NCBI GenBank assembly: GCA_903892355.1
Contig: CAITIE010000064.1
Location: 62,001-126,000, forward strand
DNA length: 64,000 nucleotides
Direction: 5' to 3'
Source of the DNA: an uncultured Pirellula sp.
GTDB lineage: Bacteria; Planctomycetota; Planctomycetia; Pirellulales; Pirellulaceae
Made by a program: the position numbers and the translations under genes. This document shows positions 36,953 through 46,176 of this stretch, one piece after another; within the stretch, counting starts at the first letter, position 1; each line of letters begins with the position of its first letter. Under the pieces are notes generated by a model. That model saw only the letters and a program-made list of their open reading frames with translations, searched no databases and was not told where the DNA came from.

Positions 36953-39781
36953 TCAATCCAAATAGCGGAACTCCGCAGTTGCGAAGAGACCGCGGACCAT
37001 GCTCACCCAGGCCGCTTCGCTCGACTCGGAGCTGCGAAACAATTCCTCGGCGAGGATGACTTCGTCACCTATCGGTTGGCGGCCGAGGATCGATTCGTAG
37101 AGGTAAGTCACCCTCGCATCGAAATTTTCAGACCCGCGACCAGGGATGGTTTCCGTCATTTTCCGAACCACGGCACCCGCATGGCCCGCAACGGTTTGGT
37201 TGTTGAGTAGGTAAAGGGACTGCGATGGAACGTTTGTTGCCTCACGAACACCTTGGACCACGGTGCCATCCGGTAGATCGAATAGCTCCAGGACTTCGGG
37301 CAACGAGGCACGCGGCAATGGCAAGTAAATCGAGCGGCAGATATCGTCGGTAACAACTTCCCCTTTGTTCCGCTTGCGGCCCAAGCTTACATCGATGCGA
37401 TTACCTAGGTTCTTCTTTGCCATCGTCGTGCCATAGTGATGATTCACATCCAATCGGCCTGCGACATGGAGCATCCCATCGCGGATCTCTTCCGCTTGAA
37501 GGCGACGGCTTTTCGCTCTCCACAACAGACGGTTTTCCGGGTCCTTTTCCATCGCACCATCGGTAGACTGTCCGCTGGCCAATTGGTAGGTCCGGCTGGT
37601 CGCAATCCTACGGATCATCTTCTTAACATCCCACCCATCGTCGACGAATTGCCGTGATAGGTAATCGAGCAGTTCCGGGTGAGTAGGTTTGCTTCCTGTG
37701 GTACCGAAGTTATCGACGCTATCGACGATGCCTTGGCCTAGCATCCAGCACCAAATACGGTTCACAGCAACGCGAGGTGTCAACGGATTCTCATCGCTGG
37801 TAATCCACTTCGCCAACTGCAAGCGTCCGCTGGTGTTGTTCGGGATCCGATACGCTTTGGCGTTTCCGAAAAGATTCGGTACCGCACGGGGGATTTTCGC
37901 GCCGGGCATTCCGATATCGCCTCGCGAAAAGAAGGGGCTGTCCTCAATGATCGGGAATGCAACTCGGCGCTGGGCCCCCAAATAGCGAGCCTTCTTAATG
38001 CGTTCTTCGCTTTCCTTTTCAGCCACCTTCGGCTTGTCTTGAACCCCCATCGCTAAAAGCCGGACGTTTCCTGAATCATCAATCGCGGTGAGTTGCGTCT
38101 CAAGTTCTCGCGCTTGGTTTCCGAGCTTCCTCAGTTCTTGCTGCTTGCTGCGGTCCACAACACCATTGTTTTTCGCTTGCTTACGCTTGCTCTCGAGCGA
38201 GTTGATGATCGAGCGGATTTCCTCGCGGAGTTTTTCAAGCTCTCCGCGTTTCTTGGCGATGTCCTTCGCGGAATACGGAAGATCCAGTGCAGGAAGTCCG
38301 CAAGTCGCAGGTAGTTCGATCGCATCAGCGCTGTTGCGGGCATTGTTGCCACCGGAAGCTCCAAAGCGTGTGTCGGTCGACAAGAAGATCCCTGCGACGG
38401 CGGTGTAGTCGTTTTGGGTGAACGGATCGAATTTGTGATCATGGCAGCGAGCACAGGCCAGCGTCGTACCCATGGTGGCTTGAAAGACCGCATCGATCTG
38501 TTCGTCCGTTTCGTCGACCGCATATTGTTTCGGATTGTTCTCGTTGATGTTGCGAGAACCGATCGCCAGGAATCCCGTCGCGATGCATTGTTCCGCGCTT
38601 TGGCGATCGTTGTCGGAGGGGAGCAAGTCACCTGCGATTTGATCGATCAAAAACTGGTCGAAAGGCTTGTTGTTTCGGAACGCATCGATCACCCAGTCTC
38701 GGTATCGCCACGCTTGGTTGTAGGGGAGATTGACCTCCCGGCCGGTTGATTCACCGTACCTGGCAACATCGAGCCAGTGTCGGCCCCAATGCACCCCGTA
38801 CTGATCAGAATCCAGGAGTCGATCTACCGTCGCAGCGATCACTTGCTGGCGAGGCGTACCAGCTTCTATGGCTTGCGTGAATTGCTGAACGTCTTCCACA
38901 GAGGGTGGTAGACCGATCAGATCGAAGGAGAGTCGGCGGAGAAGCGTTTCCGGCGTTGCATCGTCGGCGTGCTGAACCCCGACTTCCAATTGCTTGGCCA
39001 GGATGTATCGGTCGATGTCGTTCCATGCCCACTCGCTACCTAATAATTGGGTAGTGAGTGGGGATGATTGGGTAGTGAGTGGGGCGCTAATGGTGGGCAC
39101 CGCGGGGGATGCTATGGGTTGGTAGGCCCACCACTTTTTGGCTTGCTCAACGAGTTCGTTTCGAGCCAAGCTTGCCCGGACGTGTTCCGCTTCTTCGCGA
39201 GGGTCCGGCGCACCCATCTTGACCCAGCGGCTTAGCTCTTTGATCTGAGCATCATTCAGCTTACCGCCAGCTTCATCGGGAGGCATCGCAAAGTCCGAGT
39301 CCCGGTACTCGATCGCTCGAATCAACAAGCTCTTTGCAGGATCCCCCGGCACGATTGCTGGACCACTCGAACCACCCCGCAACACGGCTTCGTGGGAATC
39401 CAATCTCAGTCCACCTTCGGCCATATTCGCGTCGAGAGAATGGCATGAGTAGCATTTTTCGACAAGGATTGGCCGAATTTTGGTCTCGAAATACTGCAGC
39501 TCCTGTTTGCTCAGCTTCTTGTCGGCTTTCTTTCCCGTTTTGGTCATCGGGGAAATCTTCGCCGCTTGGGGACTTTCCCCCTGGGTGCTTGGTTGAGTCG
39601 ATTCCCCGCCGCTGGGAGGTTCTTGGGCAATGACCATCGAGCCCGCAAGGATCGCGATGCAGGTAGCAGTTGCGAACAAGCCTCGCGAAAGGGGCGATAC
39701 GGAGTGGTGCTGCAATACCGTGCCGCACTCGTTTCGGGGACGTTTTACTGTGAGGAATTGCATTACTGTGAGGAATTGCAT
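36953..39781 (-). CDS. PSCyt1/DUF1549/DUF1553 secreted cytochrome
   Basis: The 942-residue product has a haem motif CYSCH at 110-114 with GGLRLDSHEAVLRGG and AMPPDEAGG. DUF1549 follows (YGVHWGRHWLDVARYGEST, LACARCHDHKFDPF), then a coiled-coil-like insert of about 60 residues (KKRGELEKLREEIRSIINSLESKRKQ), then DUF1553 (VNRIWCWMLGQGIVDSVDNFG, THPELLDYLSRQF, ELFDLPDGT). The start is ambiguous: an 18-bp tandem duplication at 39747-39781 creates two in-frame ATGs (39781 and 39763). The coding sequence also carries a 21-bp in-frame duplication at 39046-39084. Confidence 0.9.
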   Translation of the reverse strand: MQFLTVMQFLTVKRPRNECGTVLQHHSVSPLSRGLFATATCIAILAGSMVIAQEPPSGGESTQPSTQGESPQAAKISPMTKTGKKADKKLSKQELQYFETKIRPILVEKCYSCHSLDANMAEGGLRLDSHEAVLRGGSSGPAIVPGDPAKSLLIRAIEYRDSDFAMPPDEAGGKLNDAQIKELSRWVKMGAPDPREEAEHVRASLARNELVEQAKKWWAYQPIASPAVPTISAPLTTQSSPLTTQLLGSEWAWNDIDRYILAKQLEVGVQHADDATPETLLRRLSFDLIGLPPSVEDVQQFTQAIEAGTPRQQVIAATVDRLLDSDQYGVHWGRHWLDVARYGESTGREVNLPYNQAWRYRDWVIDAFRNNKPFDQFLIDQIAGDLLPSDNDRQSAEQCIATGFLAIGSRNINENNPKQYAVDETDEQIDAVFQATMGTTLACARCHDHKFDPFTQNDYTAVAGIFLSTDTRFGASGGNNARNSADAIELPATCGLPALDLPYSAKDIAKKRGELEKLREEIRSIINSLESKRKQAKNNGVVDRSKQQELRKLGNQARELETQLTAIDDSGNVRLLAMGVQDKPKVAEKESEERIKKARYLGAQRRVAFPIIEDSPFFSRGDIGMPGAKIPRAVPNLFGNAKAYRIPNNTSGRLQLAKWITSDENPLTPRVAVNRIWCWMLGQGIVDSVDNFGTTGSKPTHPELLDYLSRQFVDDGWDVKKMIRRIATSRTYQLASGQSTDGAMEKDPENRLLWRAKSRRLQAEEIRDGMLHVAGRLDVNHHYGTTMAKKNLGNRIDVSLGRKRNKGEVVTDDICRSIYLPLPRASLPEVLELFDLPDGTVVQGVREATNVPSQSLYLLNNQTVAGHAGAVVRKMTETIPGRGSENFDARVTYLYESILGRQPIGDEVILAEELFRSSESSEAAWVSMVRGLFATAEFRYLD
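39046..39084. repeat. 18-bp in-frame duplication (period 21 bp) inside the DUF1549/DUF1553 gene
   Basis: ATTGGGTAGTGAGTGGGG occurs at 39046-39063 and again at 39067-39084, three bases apart. On the coding strand this doubles a short PLTTQ peptide in a linker before the DUF1549 domain. The frame is kept. Confidence 0.8.
39747..39781. repeat. 18-bp tandem duplication at the start of the DUF1549/DUF1553 gene
   Basis: ACTGTGAGGAATTGCATT at 39747-39764 is repeated (17 of 18 bases) at 39765-39781. Each unit carries a CAT, i.e. an ATG on the minus strand, so the peptide MQFLTV is doubled and the start codon is duplicated in frame. Confidence 0.85.
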
Positions 39782-40128
39782 AAGCCGATCTCGGAGAGAA
39801 TGGTTGTGCCCAGGGGATAGGGGTAGGCAAACACGGTCCGCGAGTGATGGTTCCGGAAGGTTTTTCGGAAATTTACGATATTCTTTTTTCGGCGGCTGGC
39901 TGAGGGCTGGGTGATTCGGAGCAATATTGCGGTTTTCGCTGAGTTTTCTTCTGTTTTCACGCTTGTCAGTGTCGAACGAGAGGGCTGGCGGATTGCGAGA
40001 ACTGGGAGTTGGTTTACCATTGGGCCCCCTGGGTTTCCTTCGCGTTTCCCGGCTGGGCCCGTGATTGCTGATGGAGTTTTTCTTAGGGCCCGTTTATCGG
40101 GTTGAATACTTGTAGATTGGACACATTG
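39782..40128. other. divergent intergenic region
   Basis: This 347-bp region separates the leftward DUF1549/DUF1553 gene from the rightward homoserine dehydrogenase gene and should hold both promoters. It contains T-rich tracts around 39885-39890 and 39947-39957 but no motif that can be assigned and no convincing ORF. Confidence 0.3.
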
Positions 40129-41487
40129 GTGAGCGCAGACCACTCCACAGCAAACGTTCCTACAGCCACCAATCCGATGGAGAAGACTCGGGTGGCCATC
40201 GTCGGCATGGGGACTGTTGGAACCGGCGTCGCTAAATTGCTCCTTGATCACGGCGACCGATTGGCGCGCCACGCCGGTCGGATTCTGTGGCTTGAAAAGG
40301 CGGTCGTCCGGGATGTGTCGAAGGATCGAGGAATCGAGCTCCCCGCTGGGATTTTGACGGAAGATCTGCAAGAGGTTCTTCAGAACCCAGAGATCGAAGT
40401 CGTCGCTCACTTGATCGGCGGTATCGAACCAGCGCGGACGATCATGTTGCAGTTGCTCGAAGCGGGAAAGGATGTGGTGACCGCGAACAAGGCGCTGCTG
40501 GCTCAGCATGGCGAAGAATTGTTCGATCGCGCTCGATCGCTGGGCCGGACAATCGCCTTCGAAGCGAGTGTCGGTGGAGGTATTCCAATCATCGCCAATA
40601 TCACTCAGTGCTTTTCCGCAAATCAAATCGTTTCCTTGCGAGGAATTCTCAACGGGACCAGCAACTACATCATTACCCAGATGTCAGAAAAGGGGGCCGA
40701 GTATGCCACGGCCTTGGCCAACGCACAGCGTTTGGGGTACGCCGAATTCGATCCGACCATGGACGTCGATGGTAGCGACGCCGCCCAGAAACTGGCGATT
40801 CTAGCCCACCTCGCTTTTGGAGTGCGTGTCCGTTGGCGAGAAATCTATCGACGTGGGTTGGAGGCCTTTGATCTCGATGATGTCCGATATGCCTATCAAC
40901 TCGGTTATCGAATTCGGTTGATCGCGACGGCCCAATTGATCGATGAGAACCTAGAGTTGCACGTTTCACCGACCTTGATTCGAATCGGTCGTCCGCTGGC
41001 CGAGGTGCGAGGGGCATACAACGCAATCACCGTCGTTGGCGACGCGGTTGGGGATATGTTTTTCCACGGCCAGGGTGCGGGTCAGATGCCGACCGCCTCC
41101 GCCGTGGTGGCCGACATGATCGATACTGCTGCTGGTCGAACCGACATCACTTTCCGTCGACTGGAACTGTGGTCTGATCGTCAATGCGAAATTGAAGTGA
41201 TACCGTATCAAAAAACCGTGGGCCGCTATTACATGCGTTTCATCGTAGCCGATGAACCTGGGGTGCTTTCTCAGATCACCGGGATTTTAGGCTGGCACAA
41301 GATTTCCATATCGTCCATCATCCAGCATGAGCCGAGCGAGTCACGCGAAGAACGCCAAGTTCCCTTGATCATCATGACCCATGAATGCACCGAAGCAGAT
41401 GCGACGATCGCACACGATGAAATTCGTAAACTGCCAAGTGTGGGGCTCGATAGCGTCAAATTGAGAGTCACCGAAGGGGGCCACTAG
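40129..41487 (+). CDS. hom: homoserine dehydrogenase
   Basis: Start choices are TTG 40102, GTG 40129 and ATG 40177. The GTG was taken as a compromise: GGA lies about 9 bp upstream, and the NAD-binding motif VAIVGMGTVGTGVAKLL begins just after the ATG. The protein has the homoserine dehydrogenase core (DVVTANKALLAQHGEEL, EASVGGGIPII, LRGILNGTSNYIITQM, LGYAEFDPTMDVDGSDAAQKLAILA) and a C-terminal ACT domain (YYMRFIVADEPGVLSQITGIL) for feedback control by threonine. It reduces aspartate semialdehyde to homoserine. The next gene and threonine synthase at 44877 complete the route to threonine. Confidence 0.94.
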   Translation: MSADHSTANVPTATNPMEKTRVAIVGMGTVGTGVAKLLLDHGDRLARHAGRILWLEKAVVRDVSKDRGIELPAGILTEDLQEVLQNPEIEVVAHLIGGIEPARTIMLQLLEAGKDVVTANKALLAQHGEELFDRARSLGRTIAFEASVGGGIPIIANITQCFSANQIVSLRGILNGTSNYIITQMSEKGAEYATALANAQRLGYAEFDPTMDVDGSDAAQKLAILAHLAFGVRVRWREIYRRGLEAFDLDDVRYAYQLGYRIRLIATAQLIDENLELHVSPTLIRIGRPLAEVRGAYNAITVVGDAVGDMFFHGQGAGQMPTASAVVADMIDTAAGRTDITFRRLELWSDRQCEIEVIPYQKTVGRYYMRFIVADEPGVLSQITGILGWHKISISSIIQHEPSESREERQVPLIIMTHECTEADATIAHDEIRKLPSVGLDSVKLRVTEGGH

Positions 41488-41530
41488 GGCTACTCTTTTT
41501 TCACCAACGACAACGGATGCAAAAAAACTC

Positions 41531-42742
41531 ATGAAGTATGCCATCATTATCCCAGATGGATGCGCTGATTTCGCCGTCGATTCCCTCGGTGGGAAAACCC
41601 CCTTGCAAGCCGCCGACCTCCCGGCCATGGACGCGATCGCTCGGGCGGGAATTGTTGGTCAATCCGACAATGTTCCCCCGCATCTACCGGCTGGTAGCGA
41701 AGTCGCCAATATGACGTTATTCGGCTACGACCCGAACCGATTCTTCACCGGCCGAGCACCGATCGAAGCGGCCGCGCAAGGGATCACGCTGGGGCCTGAC
41801 GATTGGGCCATTCGATGCAATATGGTGACCATCCTCAACCAAATCATGGTCGATTTTACTGCAGGACACATCTCGACCGATGAAAGCCGCCGTATCCTCG
41901 AAACAGCTCAAAAGCTTTTAGGAAGTGGCCAATGGGAGTTCGTACCCGGTGTCAGCTATCGCAATTTGCTGATGTACCGAGGACGACCAGGTACCCCATC
42001 TCCATTCTCCCGAGAAACAAAAACATCAGCCCCACATGATTTGACCGATGGCAGTGTCCTCGATGATTTCCCTCGAGGCCCCGGCTGCGATTTGCTGACC
42101 GAGTTGATGCAGCAAAGCGCGGAGATGCTCGAATCCCACCCGGTCAATGCCGAACGCAAGGCCAAGGGGCTTCGCGAGGCGACCCACTTTTGGTTATGGG
42201 GACTCGGTAAAACACCAAGCTTGGAATCGTTCCAGTCCCGTTACGGATTGCGTGGTGCCATGATCACTGCCGTCGATCTACTTCGAGGCCTCGCGGCCCT
42301 CGTGGGTTGGGACCGCATCGAAGTTCCGGGCGCTACCGGGTATCTCGACACCAACTACGCGGGCAAAGGTCAAGCGGCCATCGATGCCTTGAACAAGTAC
42401 GACATCGTTTGTGTCCATATCGAAGCTCCCGATGAAGCGAGCCATGAAGGACGCGTGGATGAAAAGATCAAAGCCTTAGAGGCGATCGATCGAGACATCG
42501 TTGCACCCATCCATCGAGCGCTCCAAGGGCACGGGGACTATCGGATTTTGATCACCCCCGATCATCCCACCCCTGTAAGCACCAAGAAACACGCCCACGG
42601 TTGGGTACCGTTCGCGTCGTGCGGGACCGGAATCAAGCCCTGCGGTCCAGGTAGCTACGATGAAGTCGCTGCTGCTGCATCGGGTGTGCAGATCCAGAAC
42701 GGTTGGGAATTGATGCCCAACTGGATCGCAGGCAAACTGTAA
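41531..42742 (+). CDS. cofactor-independent phosphoglycerate mutase-like protein, proposed homoserine kinase
   Basis: The 403-residue product belongs to the archaeal-type ApgM branch of the alkaline phosphatase superfamily: IIIPDGCADF (metal Asp), the nucleophile serine in GSEVANMTLFGYDP, HIEAPDEASHEG and ITPDHPTPVSTKKHAHG (metal ligands). Members lying beside homoserine dehydrogenase and threonine synthase in genomes without ThrB have been proposed as an alternative homoserine kinase. The location 43 bp after hom fits that proposal, so the role is probably homoserine phosphorylation rather than glycolysis. True phosphoglycerate mutase activity cannot be excluded from sequence alone. Confidence 0.85.
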   Translation: MKYAIIIPDGCADFAVDSLGGKTPLQAADLPAMDAIARAGIVGQSDNVPPHLPAGSEVANMTLFGYDPNRFFTGRAPIEAAAQGITLGPDDWAIRCNMVTILNQIMVDFTAGHISTDESRRILETAQKLLGSGQWEFVPGVSYRNLLMYRGRPGTPSPFSRETKTSAPHDLTDGSVLDDFPRGPGCDLLTELMQQSAEMLESHPVNAERKAKGLREATHFWLWGLGKTPSLESFQSRYGLRGAMITAVDLLRGLAALVGWDRIEVPGATGYLDTNYAGKGQAAIDALNKYDIVCVHIEAPDEASHEGRVDEKIKALEAIDRDIVAPIHRALQGHGDYRILITPDHPTPVSTKKHAHGWVPFASCGTGIKPCGPGSYDEVAAAASGVQIQNGWELMPNWIAGKL

Positions 42743-42768
42743 ACGGCTGGGGTTGCTACGGCTGGGGT
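42743..42768. repeat. 11-bp direct repeat just after the mutase-like gene
   Basis: ACGGCTGGGGT occurs at 42743-42753 and 42758-42768, a 15-bp period, directly after the TAA. No terminator-like hairpin is formed. Confidence 0.5.
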
Positions 42769-42807
42769 ACGATTGATTTCGGGCCGCCGAATCTTTCGTC
42801 GCGGTCC

Positions 42808-43092
42808 TTAGATCCCCATGTCGGCGAGTCGCTCTGCGACCATCGATAACGTCTGCGTCAACTGCGGATGTTCGTGTTCAAAACCCTCAATGATCGCGGT
42901 GAGGCGTTCACCAAGCGTGTGGTCGCTCGGTTCGCTGGGCTCCTCCGCATCTTCACCACATTGGCTATCGACCACTCGTTGGATATCCCCAACCAACAGT
43001 CTCAACGCCTCCAGTGTCTGCGGATCCAGCTTGGGGTTCTGCGAAAGTTCGCGGTGCAAATTCATCAACGTGGTTGCTAGGTCGTCGGCCAT
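42808..43092 (-). CDS. DUF4404 family protein
   Basis: A small acidic protein of 94 residues. ATG 43092 was chosen because GGAG lies 8 bp upstream; an in-frame ATG at 43110 has no such site. The pattern MADDLATTLMNLHRELSQNP, LDPQTLEALRLLVGDIQRVV and HPQLTQTLSMVAERLADMGI matches the DUF4404 family of short helical proteins of unknown function. It is antisense-oriented within the threonine cluster, so it is probably an independent unit. Confidence 0.8.
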   Translation of the reverse strand: MADDLATTLMNLHRELSQNPKLDPQTLEALRLLVGDIQRVVDSQCGEDAEEPSEPSDHTLGERLTAIIEGFEHEHPQLTQTLSMVAERLADMGI

Positions 43093-43307
43093 GATGGGCT
43101 CCGTCTGCATGAGGTACTTTCTAACGCTCCCATTCTACCATTTTCCTTTCGGTGCGATTAGTGTCTCAATGAGCACGTGGGAAGATTCTCGCACCAAAGA
43201 GTTGCTCAAAATCGAATCGTAGCCTGGAAAGCGGTTATACTCATGAAGGATTGGACAGTCGCCCAACTCGGACTCCAGGAACGCTCTAACTCTCGGAGGA
43301 AGCCATC

Positions 43308-44834
43308 ATGCAGGCACAAGGTTCCGGATCGCTTTGGTGGATTTTGCGTGAGCCATCGAACAAGACCACCAGTCACGCTTTTCTCGTGTTGGCTCTTTGG
43401 ATGGTGGCTGGACTTTGTGTTTACTCTCAAGAAGAGCGATCTCCGAAAAAGCAAACCGATACAAAGCAATCAGAGATAGAGCCTACCGCGCCAGAGCCAG
43501 CTTCGAAGAACTCTTCATTGGTTGCCGGGATATTTGGAAAGAGTCCTCATCGGCTCGCGATCGAGCGCGGTGTGGAGCTGATCCGTAAAAGTGTTGAGAA
43601 CTACCCAAAGCATCGCGATTGTTTTTCGTGCCATCACCAAGCGGTTCCCTTGTTTGCGTTACGCATGGTAGCTGGGAATCCCCAAGCCCGTGAGGCGGAT
43701 GGAAAACTCGCCTTGTTCAGTTCCAAGGACCGAGAGCGAGCGCAGCAAATCCTCGAGTTCAGCAGAAAGAGTTTTGAACGCGAACTTCCCAAGCTTCGAG
43801 CGGGCGAGGAGCTAGATGGACGAGGACTTACCCTAGGCTACGGACTCTGGACCCACGATGTTGGTGATGCCGATTGGGGAGAGCTCGAGCACGCGATGAT
43901 CAGCAATGCATTGGCGACTCAACAACCCGATGGGCGGTGGCGCGTGCATTCAGTCCGTCCACCCGCCGCATCCTCGGATTGGATGGCAACGGCGCTTGTT
44001 GTGTCGGGATTGAATCGCAACCTGAGATCCCAACTCCACAGTATCAAGAACTTAGAGCAGTTCCGCCCGATAGTGTGGGCATTGCATCGAGCCAGGTTGT
44101 GGATGATTCGGCAACCCGAACCGACTACGACCGAAGATATTTGTGGGGCTATTTGGCTCCAGTACGAATTGCAGAATAGCGACTCGATCCACGGCATTCT
44201 GGAACTATCGCTCGGTATTGGTGGCCCCCCTGGCTTTGGAGGTGGACCCCCTACTGGTTATGGAGGTGGCCCGTCCGGAAATGTAGAAGATGGAGCCAGC
44301 AAAGCCTTGTCTCCGTTGGCTTGGAAGGCCTTCCTCGAAGCCGAGTTGTCCGAAAAAGATGCAGCGTTAGGCATGGAAGAATACCAGGCATTTCAAAAGG
44401 ATTTCCCCCTGCATGCTCCAGCTCAGCATCGATTTCGCAAGTCGTTACTTGCCGAGCAAAACGCAGATGGCGGTTGGGGCCAGGATTCTGGCCGAGAAAG
44501 CGATGCCTATTCCACCGGCGTGAGTTTGATCCTGCTCCAAGAAACCGCGATGTACGAAAAATTTGGGGCTTTCAACGCTAGCTGGTACCAGCGCGGTATC
44601 GAGTACTTGATCGATACTCAAAATCGAGATGGTTCCTGGCATGTTTCGAGCAGGGCTACCCCCGTACAACAGTATTTTGATAATGGCGATCCGCATGAGA
44701 CAGACCAGTTCATCTCCATGCAAGCCACCGCGTGGGCGATCGCCGCGTTAGCAAATGCCTATTATCAACAAAGGTCGCCTTTGACTTCGCCGATTCGACG
44801 CGGCGATGCCGCGCGTTTCGGACCGGGCGAATAA
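43308..44834 (+). CDS. prenyltransferase/squalene-cyclase-repeat protein with a haem-binding motif
   Basis: The 508-residue product has an N-terminal hydrophobic segment (about 22-40; FLVLALWMVAGLCVYS) that should act as signal or anchor. A c-type haem motif CFSCH is at 105-109 (KHRDCFSCHHQAVPL). Alpha/alpha-toroid repeats of the terpene-cyclase/prenyltransferase type follow (SDWMATALVVSGL, QNADGGWGQDSG, DTQNRDGSWHV, QFISMQATAWAIAALANAYY). A Gly/Pro-rich linker (about 304-328; GGGPPTGYGGGPSG) interrupts them. The aspartate-rich DxDDTA motif of true squalene-hopene cyclases was not found. It is therefore more likely a periplasmic toroid cytochrome of unknown role than a cyclase. Confidence 0.8.
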   Translation: MQAQGSGSLWWILREPSNKTTSHAFLVLALWMVAGLCVYSQEERSPKKQTDTKQSEIEPTAPEPASKNSSLVAGIFGKSPHRLAIERGVELIRKSVENYPKHRDCFSCHHQAVPLFALRMVAGNPQAREADGKLALFSSKDRERAQQILEFSRKSFERELPKLRAGEELDGRGLTLGYGLWTHDVGDADWGELEHAMISNALATQQPDGRWRVHSVRPPAASSDWMATALVVSGLNRNLRSQLHSIKNLEQFRPIVWALHRARLWMIRQPEPTTTEDICGAIWLQYELQNSDSIHGILELSLGIGGPPGFGGGPPTGYGGGPSGNVEDGASKALSPLAWKAFLEAELSEKDAALGMEEYQAFQKDFPLHAPAQHRFRKSLLAEQNADGGWGQDSGRESDAYSTGVSLILLQETAMYEKFGAFNASWYQRGIEYLIDTQNRDGSWHVSSRATPVQQYFDNGDPHETDQFISMQATAWAIAALANAYYQQRSPLTSPIRRGDAARFGPGE

Positions 44835-44876
44835 TCCATTGGATCTCGGCGACATTACGATAGAAAACGATCCTTC

Positions 44877-46118
44877 ATGCAACTTCAAACCGATCCTTTC
44901 CACGAGCTACCAACGTTTGTCACGCACCTCGAATGCGGATTGAAAGGGGATCACTATCCCGCCGGTACCGTGCAAGGGCTTTCCAAAGCGGGTCGGCCAC
45001 TCTTGGTCAAATACGATCTGGGCGGGATCGCGCGATCGGTTACCAAAGGGACGATTGCGGAGAGGGTTCCAGGTCTATGGCGGTATCGCGAGTTTCTGCC
45101 GGTGCGGCGGGCCGAAAACATCGTCACCTTGGGCGAATGCCAAACACCACTGGTGCGCATTCCGAAACTGGAGCAAGGCGCAGGGGAGCTGTGGATCAAG
45201 GATGAAGGTCGATTGCCGACAGGCTCGTTCAAGGCCCGTGGTTTATGCGTCGCGGTCTCCATGGCGAAGGAGCTGGGGATATCGACGATTGCGATGCCGA
45301 CCAATGGAAACGCAGGAGCAGCGCTGGCAGCATATGCTAGCCGCGCAGGGATCAATACGTTTGTCTTCTGTCCCCACGATACCCCCGAAGTCAACGTGCG
45401 CGAGATCGCCGCGCAAGGAGCACGCGTGTGGAGAGTGAATGGTTTGATCAATGACTGCGGCAGGATCGTAGGCCAAGGGAAAGAAGCCATGGGCTGGTTC
45501 GATTTGTCCACCCTCAAAGAGCCATATCGGATCGAAGGGAAAAAGACGATGGGTTTGGAACTAGCCGACCAAATGGGTTGGGAGCTTCCCGATGTGATTT
45601 TCTACCCCACTGGAGGTGGAACCGGTTTGATAGGTATGTGGAAAGCATTTCAGGAACTGAAGTCCATCGGGTGGCTCACAGGCAAATTACCCCGAATGGT
45701 TGCCGTCCAAGCGGACGGCTGCGCACCGATTGTTAAAGCATTCCGAGAAGGGACCCAGCACGCGGATCTTTGGCCTAACGCGCATACGATCGCGGCGGGG
45801 ATTCGTGTCCCGGTAGCCGTCGGTGATTTTTTGATCTTGGGTGCAGTTCGTGAAAGTGGTGGCTATGCGATGTCGGTCTCCGACCAGTCCATCGCAGAGG
45901 GACTCGATGAGGTCGCCAAGCAAGAAGGGTTTTTGCTCTGCCCTGAAGGTGCAGCGACCTATGCAGCCTGGAAACAATCGCTGGCGCAAGGGCTTATCGA
46001 GAGCAGCGACCGATGCGTTTTGTTCAACTGCGCATCGGGCGTGAAATACCCACTCCCGCCGGCCGACGAAACGATCGACTGCACGGTGCCGATCGATTAC
46101 GAGCGTTTCCGAGGTTAG
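44877..46118 (+). CDS. thrC: threonine synthase-like PLP enzyme
   Basis: The 413-residue product is a fold-type II PLP enzyme. An N-terminal THLECGLKGDHYPAG segment is the degenerate form of the zinc-ribbon-like start of long threonine synthases. The PLP lysine is Lys119 in TGSFKARGL; the phosphate-binding loop is PTGGGTGLIG, and ATNGNAGAALAAYASRAG-type sequence lies between. It converts O-phosphohomoserine to threonine. With homoserine dehydrogenase and the proposed homoserine kinase 2-4 kb upstream it forms a loose threonine pathway cluster. Overall length and motif order are normal. Confidence 0.9.
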   Translation: MQLQTDPFHELPTFVTHLECGLKGDHYPAGTVQGLSKAGRPLLVKYDLGGIARSVTKGTIAERVPGLWRYREFLPVRRAENIVTLGECQTPLVRIPKLEQGAGELWIKDEGRLPTGSFKARGLCVAVSMAKELGISTIAMPTNGNAGAALAAYASRAGINTFVFCPHDTPEVNVREIAAQGARVWRVNGLINDCGRIVGQGKEAMGWFDLSTLKEPYRIEGKKTMGLELADQMGWELPDVIFYPTGGGTGLIGMWKAFQELKSIGWLTGKLPRMVAVQADGCAPIVKAFREGTQHADLWPNAHTIAAGIRVPVAVGDFLILGAVRESGGYAMSVSDQSIAEGLDEVAKQEGFLLCPEGAATYAAWKQSLAQGLIESSDRCVLFNCASGVKYPLPPADETIDCTVPIDYERFRG

Positions 46119-46176
46119 GCCAGCTAGCGGAATGCGAAGGGTGCCAGCTAGCCCAGACGAGCAATCGACACGAATG

